A stretch of 13,225 nucleotides of DNA from Phoronis ovalis (taxonomy: Eukaryota; Phoronida; Phoronidae), in NCBI GenBank assembly GCA_028565635.1, contig JAOXYB010039606.1, forward strand, positions 1 to 13,225, in the 5' to 3' direction. The translations under genes were made by a program, and so were the position numbers. The notes below the pieces were generated by a model. It ran no database searches. It worked only from the letters and a program-made list of their open reading frames with translations, and had not been told where the DNA came from. Below, in pieces: positions 8,521 through 13,225 of this stretch; the first letter of the stretch is position 1; every line of letters begins with the position of its first letter.

Positions 8521-9245
8521 GTATACAAACAGTCAATATTGCTTTTCTCACATTTCATATCGTAACTGTTGATACTGCCGAGATATATTACTTCAAGTTG
8601 TTTGTATTTTAAGGTTGGAAACCACACATTTTAAACAGATGCTGATTATAAATATATTGGTTCATAAATCAACTTCGTGTTTTCTATAAAAAATAGCAGT
8701 GTGTCATAGCAAATTAGAGTTCCAGAATGCAGGAAATAGCACCAAATATTTCCCCCGGAACCCCTTAGGTTCGCAACTGGATAGGGCAAAAATCTCACTA
8801 ACCCCCATACGTTTGACCAGGGGGGATGGGGGGGGGTAAATTCTATATTAAACACTATACGTTTGTGGTCATTGTGATAACTTTTGAGATGATCCCTAAG
8901 GTGTATCGAAAAAATATTGATTATAGTCACACAGATACTAATATGCTCAGTGAAAGGTAAGCAAAAATAACAACTATAATTAGTTGGATGATTGTTTAAT
9001 TTACAGAAATATTTCCAAACTCCTGCTAAAAAAAACTGCTGTTTCACAGGTAAAAATACAATTAATAGGTACTTTGCAACAAAATCTTGGTTTAATGTAC
9101 ATTGGTACACAGTTCAACTACACCCTGATAGGAAATATACAGAAGCAGTATGGAAAATGATTATGACTAGATATACTTGATCTGGAACCAGATAATTGTT
9201 TGTTTGGACCATTCATCTTATATAATAAATATTTTATTATTTTAG
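8521..9245 (+). other. First part of last intron, with G-rich repeat
   Basis: Intron of the plus-strand gene in the preferred model. It includes a GC-rich repeat at about 8735-8870 and a possible 43-nt exon at 9007-9049 (TTTAATTTACAG acceptor, CACAG|GTAAAA donor) open in two frames, one reading KYFQTPAKKNCCFT. That small exon could belong to the broken SWIM gene, but the evidence is thin. Confidence 0.4.
8735..8870. repeat. Interspersed-repeat fragment with 15 G in two runs
   Basis: The block contains CCCCCGGAACCCC, two copies of ATACGTTTG (about 8808 and 8859) and G runs of six and nine (8820-8825 and 8828-8836) separated by AT. The complementary strand is strongly C-rich. It interrupts AT-rich intron sequence and has no coding frame. 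The G runs could fold into a quadruplex. Confidence 0.6.
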
Positions 9246-9434
9246 GTACATCATTTATTTACGATCTGCAACAACGACAAAACATATAAAATAAAGAAAA
9301 CAAGTAACAAACCTCACATTGCTCGTCTTTGCTGTACACAGTGTCCTCAACTGTGTCAGCACATTTATGAATGTCTGTGTATGGATGCCCAAAATAATGA
9401 CATTTGCAAACATATGCATAGATTCATAACATGC
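9246..9434 (+). pseudogene. SWIM-type zinc finger exon of MULE-like gene, broken
   Basis: Behind a good acceptor (TTTTATTATTTTAG) the frame is open for 63 codons to a TGA at 9435. After NNDKTYKIKK comes a cysteine-rich block: RLCCTQCPQLCQHIYECLCM, then DAQNNDICKHMH. The spacing C-x-C-x8-C-x-H is the SWIM zinc-binding signature. A preceding C-x2-C-x3-C-x-H is the usual extension in MULE-type transposases and the metazoan genes derived from them; SWIM domains bind DNA or proteins. Right after CKHMH the frame fails: it stops, while a coding-like frame opens at 9431 in another phase, so about one base was lost or two gained. The catalytic domain that should precede it is not seen. It lies in the last intron of the outer gene, same strand. 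Confidence 0.75.
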
Positions 9435-9516
9435 TGAACACTCCACTGCAACCTGAAAATGAAAACGAAGACTTTTATCAACCACCTGCTCATAAAGAAC
9501 AGTCAGAAGAAAAGAG
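9431..9516 (+). pseudogene. Continuation of the SWIM exon in a shifted frame
   Basis: The frame starting at 9431 reads MLNTPLQPENENEDFYQPPA and eight more residues (HKEQSEEK) before a donor AAGAG|GTTAGT. Its acidic, Pro/Gln/Glu-rich composition is far from what random AT-rich DNA gives, and it begins where the SWIM frame ends. The simplest reading is that both were once one exon separated by an indel at about 9420-9431. The alternative is a coding overlap or sequencing error. Confidence 0.55.
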
Positions 9517-9891
9517 GTTAGTAAACATACAATATTACACTGGAGCTAACAGTGAATAAAACAATATTAGTTATTAACCCCTTCCTTCTTAAAAAAATCA
9601 AGCACTGTCTACTTTAAAGTGGAATTTTTGAAAAATATTACCCATGATATTAGTGACACCTGGATTCAGCTTAACTAATGAACCTATATACTTCATATAC
9701 AAATATTTTTCATTGTAAGTAGACCATTGCTGGATGCACTAGCTAAGCTCCTACACAAACAGAGGGGTAGTTGTTAATGGTATTGATTTAGAGAAAGTGC
9801 AATGTCTTGGATAAGGAATGTATACACTACAAAGACAGAAAACTTATACTCCCTGCAAGTTAAAAGTTTAACCATAGTAAACCTTTTTCAG
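9517..9891 (+). other. Intron-like gap in the SWIM remnant
   Basis: AT-rich sequence between a GTTAGT donor and the strong acceptor AACCTTTTTCAG. No exon seen. The ATG at 9802 opens a frame, but its first 30 codons lie upstream of that acceptor. Confidence 0.4.
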
Positions 9892-10149
9892 CACATGCAT
9901 CATTTCTCAAGGCAACAAACTCTTCATGGGGAGAATATATATGTAGCTTACTTGAAAAACCTGAAACTATCAAAAGTGAACCAGTTTGTAACATCAACAC
10001 TAAAAACCCTACTAAGAATTGTTTCTGGTGCAAAGTATATAAAACCAGTGCAGCATTCCAGCTGGAAGAAGAAATTACACGCAGCTCCCAATCAGCATAA
10101 CATTAAGCAGTGGCGAAAAAAATGTCAAACCTGCTACAAAGTAGCATAG
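9892..10149 (+). pseudogene. C-terminal part of the MULE-like gene, split over two frames
   Basis: After the acceptor ACCTTTTTCAG the frame with CAT at 9894 is open to a TAA at 10098 and its beginning looks coding: KATNSSWGEYICSLLEKPET. From about 9978 the overlapping frame used by the ATG at 9802 looks better: a helical stretch with LKTLLRIVSGAKYIKPVQHS, then APNQHNIKQWRKK, ending at 10149. The second resembles the C-terminal end of SWIM-containing transposon-derived proteins, where a Pro-Asn-x-x-x-x-x-Gln motif precedes a basic tail. I base that on recollection of the pattern, not on a search. The switch implies a frameshift at about 9975-9985. Entry phase does not match the exit phase of 9516. 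Together these point to a decayed gene. Confidence 0.5.
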
Positions 10150-10668
10150 AAACATTTTGCTTCAGAAAGCAGAATTCAAATTGCACACATTTTCTGGTCC
10201 ATTAGCATATAACTAAGGAAGACCTGAACCATGTTTAGAAATGTTTGAAGAAAATAGCCTCAGCTGCACATTCCAGTTCTGAAAAAGAAGATAAAAGCTT
10301 AACAGAGTTAACATGAGAGAGGGAACTATAAAAAGATAGCCCAAGAAGTTGAATTTTGCTGTTGCATATGGGAATTTTGCTGTTGCATATGATCGATTGA
10401 CCAGTATATATATGTCCTCACTAAATAAGGAACGGGACGCAGATTTTGAAAAAACTAATAAAACAGTTAAGCTTCATCTGGATTATAACTACCCTATCAG
10501 GCAAAATGTTCTTGCAAAGTTTGAAATGCTTTAATATCCATTTGGTGCGTTTTATATTGCTAGGAAAACACTTTTCTGTTATAAATATTCATGCTACAGC
10601 AATTTTAAACTGTGCTAAGTGATATTATCCAATGAGCTACTACATCCTAATAGATTATTTTCTTGCAG
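10150..10668 (+). other. End of last intron, with a short open stretch and a 21-bp duplication
   Basis: An open run at 10349-10534 reads a duplicated heptapeptide NFAVAYG-NFAVAYD followed by NKERDADFEKTNKTVKLHLD and a tail ending VLAKFEML. It has no ATG at its head and no clear acceptor. It may be a further remnant of the SWIM gene or chance. The rest is AT-rich intron leading to the acceptor TTATTTTCTTGCAG. Confidence 0.35.
10351..10392. repeat. Direct tandem duplication, 21 bp x 2
   Basis: GAATTTTGCTGTTGCATATG occurs at 10351-10370 and again at 10372-10391 without a mismatch. The unit is a multiple of three. The lack of divergence indicates a recent slippage event. Confidence 0.9.
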
Positions 10669-10796
10669 TAGGTGGTGTTATGGAACTCAAGCCCACTTGC
10701 AAAAGAATCATGCAAGCACGGAAACTGGCTGCTTGTTCATTAACAAAACAAGGCATTGGAAGAACATTTGGGATCCAACCAGTGGAGCCACAATGA
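10669..10796 (+). CDS. Terminal exon of unknown-family plus-strand gene (exon C)
   Basis: A strong acceptor (AGATTATTTTCTTGCAG) is followed by two bases that complete a split codon, then 41 codons and a TGA at 10794-10796. The residues GGVMELKPTCKRIMQARKLA, then ACSLTKQGIGRTFGIQPVEP and Q, are basic, low in AT-driven residues and look like a conserved C-terminus. Entry phase matches the exit of exon B (T + TA gives Leu), so exons A, B and C give 234 codons with no stop. A polyadenylation signal AATAAA lies at 11388-11393. The intron before it contains the SWIM-gene remnant. The family is not recognised; a nuclear protein is possible from the basic tail, but that is a guess. Confidence 0.65.
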
Positions 10797-10810
10797 GGTT
10801 GCAAAAAGTT

Positions 10811-11030
10811 CCCAGCAGGCACACGATGTTGAAACACCGTTGATCATTGGTTGAAAACTGGTCGCGACGTCGATCAACCATATATCGACGTTGATGCAAC
10901 ATCGACGTCGAAAAACCAACGTTGCAGCAACGTTGATGTATGGTTGATATATCGACGTCAAAAAAACTGACGTTGCAGCACCGTTGTCTTTAGATTGAAA
11001 GCAGACATAACATAAAGTGCCGATTCTTGG
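10811..11030. mobile_element. Palindromic MITE-like element rich in CAACGTTG and TCGACGT
   Basis: The core is an inverted repeat with 26-bp arms (10875-10900 and 10921-10946) that pair at 23 of 26 positions around a 20-nt loop. With a small bulge the pairing extends through GACGTCGAT on the left and ATCGACGTC on the right. Motifs CAACGTTG, TCGACGTC and GGTTGA recur throughout. The left side begins CCCAGCAGGCAC (10811-10822) and the right ends near GTGCCGATTCTTGG (about 11017-11030), which could be degraded terminal inverted repeats. Similar AACGTTGA/TCGACGT repeats are known in animal genomes; the family is not assigned. It starts 15 bp after the exon C stop. Confidence 0.65.
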
Positions 11031-11134
11031 CTGAGACACGTCAAATATAGGTTCTATGTTTCCATTTTCCCAAAGCATGCTATATTATATAACAACTCTG
11101 CAATATTAAAATAAGTGTTTTTAAAATGTTTAAA

Positions 11135-11208
11135 AATTTTCCAGTTGACATGTCATATAATATAGTATTATAATTTTCCAGTTGACATGTCATATAATAT
11201 AGCATTAT
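11135..11208. repeat. 37-bp tandem duplication with a 10-bp palindrome
   Basis: Units 11135-11171 and 11172-11208 differ at one base (TAGTATTAT against TAGCATTAT), and AATTTT of a third begins at 11209. Each unit contains the perfect palindrome TGACATGTCA. High identity means a recent duplication. It lies in the probable 3' UTR of the plus-strand gene. Confidence 0.9.
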
Positions 11209-12138
11209 AATTTTTTATACAATTTCTTTAATTTGTGAGATGACTAGATTAACAGTTAATACTGTAAACTTGGTTTAATAGTGTCTTAGGCATTATTTCT
11301 CCAGTATGACAATAGCTTGTTTCTAAACAGTAAATCACTATAAACCAAATCTAATCAATTTATTAACTGTAAAAGAAGTGCTGACATAATAAAACCTATT
11401 GGTGAATAGGCTGTTATTGATGTGTGCTCAAGTGTAGCAGGCATTTCTGTATGATATTGACATCTGTTTCTTGGTGTAGACTCCATAAAAATTATATACA
11501 TATTCTGGGGCTATACATTGGGTTGTTACACAGAAACCATGCGTAAATTATAAACAAAATTATTTATGCATGCTTTGGACTATCTGTAATTACCATTCTG
11601 TGCAAAATATGTATATTACTATGACTCGTACTAAGGTAGCCAAACACGTCAGCTTATTGAAACTTAGCTTTTTGCAGAGTTATACATTATCACTTACCCT
11701 TCTGAATCTAATATAAGATAATAATTACATACCAATGTGCAATTCATTTGTAAACATACCTATCTGTCATTATACTTATGACATGAATTTAATCTAAAAC
11801 TGAAACTTCGTGTTCTTTTTCTCAAGAAATGTTGTTGTCGGCAATGCCATTGTTTATGAACGTTCTCTTACCTCGACAACTTAATAACTATAAATTCTTC
11901 ATTATCCATAATTAATTTTATGTTTATGAAGCAATGGTAAAATCCAATTAATTTGGAATTAAAATGCAATTAACTTGGAAATATAGCATTATTATATGAA
12001 TCCTTTATTAGTCCGAAATAATTGTGCATAAAAATTTAAATTATATTATGTTACCATACCATACATGAATATGCAGAATTTTGTTCCCTTTGATCATCAA
12101 ATTGATGATGCCTGTAAAAATAATATTAAGGCTTACAG
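11209..12138. other. 3' flank and AT-rich spacer, with a polyadenylation signal
   Basis: AATAAA at 11388-11393 is the first good plus-strand polyadenylation signal after the stop at 10796. The remainder is AT-rich. A patch at 11829-11912 is open on both strands: plus MLLSAMPLFMNVLLPRQLNN and eight more residues; minus MDNEEFIVIKLS followed by the strong donor GAG|GTAAGA at 11872. Neither could be built into a gene, so it is noted only. Confidence 0.4.
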
Positions 12139-12549
12139 AGAGCCGCAATACCATATTGCCACGAAGACGAAATAGCTGTTGTTATTTATAAATGGGAGGC
12201 TAACACAACGATGACTGCAGAAAACCTTTCAGAATGTTTTCTGGGATTTCCTATATTTGTAATAGACTTGAGTATTTCAAATAAATCTCCGGGATTCTTT
12301 GAAGATATCTCCATTAAGCCTAAAGCATATCACAATAAGGATGATTGGGACAAGTACCTGAAACATAAAGATGTCTTTACACAGTATCAGCATTTCAATC
12401 ATTCAAATGTGTCTGGTGTTTCCATTGATGCTATAGTTAAAGAAGGACAAGTTGATGTAGAGAATACACGTCTGTGCTTCCGCGCATTTGCTTTAACGAA
12501 AGGTATTATTCCATTGGGTGAAGTACCTGGTGGCCATTTTTGTTCATGA
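12139..12549 (+). CDS. Exon-like ORF, unknown protein with four cysteines
   Basis: The frame is open from 12130 to the TGA at 12547. It has no ATG before 12211, but the acceptor AAGGCTTACAG at 12138 suits an exon start and the residues upstream of the ATG look coding: RAAIPYCHEDEIAVVIYKWE. Later segments include SNKSPGFFEDISIKPKAYHN and LCFRAFALTKGIIPLGEVPG. Four Cys, two N-x-S/T sequons (NTT, NVS) and alternating beta-strand-like segments fit an extracellular domain; this is inference. A donor AAAG|GTATTA at 12503 would end an exon in phase 1, so the true 3' end is open. With an internal acceptor at 12265 the exon would be 237 nt and phase 1-1. The family is not recognised, and no signal peptide exon was found upstream. 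Confidence 0.55.
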   Translation, partial: RAAIPYCHEDEIAVVIYKWEANTTMTAENLSECFLGFPIFVIDLSISNKSPGFFEDISIKPKAYHNKDDWDKYLKHKDVFTQYQHFNHSNVSGVSIDAIVKEGQVDVENTRLCFRAFALTKGIIPLGEVPGGHFCS

Positions 12550-12595
12550 GATGTTAGTTTGCAATAACTATTTCAGAGCTGTCAGACACTTTTTC

Positions 12596-12972
12596 TGGGG
12601 GGTGCATTTGTGATGTTTTTAGAATTACCGATTTCAGAAAATATCAGTTCAGTAATCGAGAAAGGTCGATGAAACGTCTCCGTGCTGCCAGCTAAAATTG
12701 ACAAGCAAAAAAACACATTTCCACTCCTATTTTTACGATACGCCCAGAATAATAAGGCTAACGTAAATGAAAAAAATCTTTCCATTCCAAAGGGGGGTGC
12801 GCGTTTTCCTGTCAGTTCAAAACCGGGGTACGGTACTATTTAAAAAGGGGGAAGCGTTACTGTTTCAAAAGGGGAGTGCATTAACATTACATTAATGGTC
12901 CTCCCATTTCAAAAGGTAGGTGCGTTATCATTAAATATGTACCTCCCTCAAAAGGGGGGTGCGTTCGCACTA
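12596..12972. repeat. Degenerate G-rich repeat, TTCAAAAGGGGGGTGCGTTA-like units
   Basis: Units recur near 12788, 12817 (TTCAAAACCGGGGTACGG), 12842 (TAAAAAGGGGGAAGCGTTAC), 12865 (TTCAAAAGGGGAGTGCATTA), 12908 (TTCAAAAGGTAGGTGCGTTA) and 12948 (CTCAAAAGGGGGGTGCGTTC); a single GGGGGGTGCATTTG lies earlier at about 12596. Spacing is 23-43 bp. It is unlike the array at 1-104 in sequence but similar in style. No gene. Confidence 0.75.
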
Positions 12973-13179
12973 CCATGAAATTGAATTATATAAAGTGATA
13001 TTGTTGTTTGAGAAGACAAGATAGCCTTACTATGCATAGTTACTTTTACTAGGTTTTCACAAGAAATACCTTCCTTAGTAAAAAAATGTCTGATCAGAAG
13101 AGAAGGTGGGTTACATGTCCGGGTTATGGGGCACATAATAAACTCGCGCAATAGACCTTATTAGAGTTACTTCAAACAA

Positions 13180-13225
13180 CGCGATAATCGGCGAGATCGA
13201 CGATGACGTCACCCGGAAGTAGGGC
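13180..13225. promoter_or_regulatory. CRE next to ETS site in CpG-rich patch at window end
   Basis: A perfect CRE, TGACGTCA (13204-13211), is separated by one base from CCGGAAGT (13213-13220), an ETS/GABP-type site. The last 45 bases are CpG-rich (CGCGATAATCGGCGAGATCG) compared with the window. This pairing is common in housekeeping promoters, so a transcription start may lie just beyond the end. A repeat terminus carrying the same motifs is the alternative. Confidence 0.4.

Noticed and set aside
8646-9110. Minus-strand 154-codon open frame, the longest in the window
   Set aside because: It crosses the G-rich interspersed repeat and the antisense of AT-rich intron; composition is heterogeneous and there is no domain.
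8992-9180. Plus-strand 62-codon frame including KYFQTPAKKNCCF
   Set aside because: Only the first part (9007-9049) has exon-like borders; the rest runs past a good donor at 9050, so the full frame is not a gene.
9255-9485. Minus-strand 76-codon frame
   Set aside because: It is antisense to the SWIM zinc-finger exon, whose Cys/His spacing shows that the plus strand is the coding one.
10619-10843. Plus-strand 74-codon frame over exon C
   Set aside because: It is a different frame from the one with a matching splice phase and ends inside the palindromic element.
10655-11078. Three overlapping minus-strand frames
   Set aside because: They are antisense to exon C and the palindromic element; the element is near-symmetric, which opens frames on both strands.
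12582-13151. Minus-strand frames at 12582-12785 and 12948-13151
   Set aside because: Both overlap or border the degenerate G-rich repeat and have no domain or splice support.
1-13225. tRNA, rRNA, CRISPR array, intact LTR or LINE element
   Set aside because: I looked for A/B-box tRNA patterns, regular spacer-repeat arrays, reverse-transcriptase motifs and long terminal repeats, and saw none.

Overview
This window looks like nuclear DNA from an AT-rich metazoan, most likely a marine or freshwater invertebrate such as a bivalve. That placement is inference. It rests on four things: intron-containing coding pieces with GT..AG borders, no bacterial-style gene packing or ribosome binding sites, many old degenerate interspersed repeats, and a transposase-type SWIM zinc finger of a sort common in invertebrate genomes. 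Most long open frames here are chance products of AT-rich DNA or repeats. The credible coding sequence is in short exons, several with no ATG of their own.

Layout. Positions 1-2500 hold a G-rich short-unit repeat, a tandem duplication of about 180 bp, and repeat remnants. From about 2680 to 5433 there are candidate minus-strand exons. The best is 4606-4695, a 30-codon exon with a His-x-x-Cys-Tyr-x-x-Phe-Thr signature and good splice sites. Two alternative 3' pieces lie downstream of it (3121-3209 with a stop, 2680-2750 with a donor). Repeats and AT-rich intron-like DNA surround these. At 6245-6523 three spaced copies of an RFX X-box-like palindrome occur, one matching the consensus exactly.

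The stretch 6941-7330 looks like a divergent promoter: CRE-like sites, a TATA box inside the loop of an inverted repeat, a second hairpin, and a minus-strand donor on the left. To its right is a plus-strand gene. Exons 7719-7983, 8209-8520 and 10669-10796 can be joined with matching phase and no stop, giving 234 codons that end in a basic, conserved-looking C-terminus. I do not recognise the family. Its first exon is unresolved.

The 2.1 kb last intron of that gene holds, on the same strand, the broken 3' part of another gene: a SWIM zinc finger (9246-9434), a downstream acidic exon in a shifted frame (9431-9516), and a C-terminal piece split over two frames (9892-10149). This looks like a decayed MULE-type transposon-derived gene. 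Just after the stop of the outer gene sits a palindromic element rich in CAACGTTG and TCGACGTC (10811-11030), probably within the 3' UTR.

Near the right end is a separate plus-strand exon-like ORF, 12139-12549, of unknown family with four cysteines. It is followed by a degenerate G-rich repeat and, at the last bases, a perfect CRE beside an ETS site that may be a promoter for a gene beyond the window. No tRNA, rRNA, CRISPR array or intact transposon was seen.
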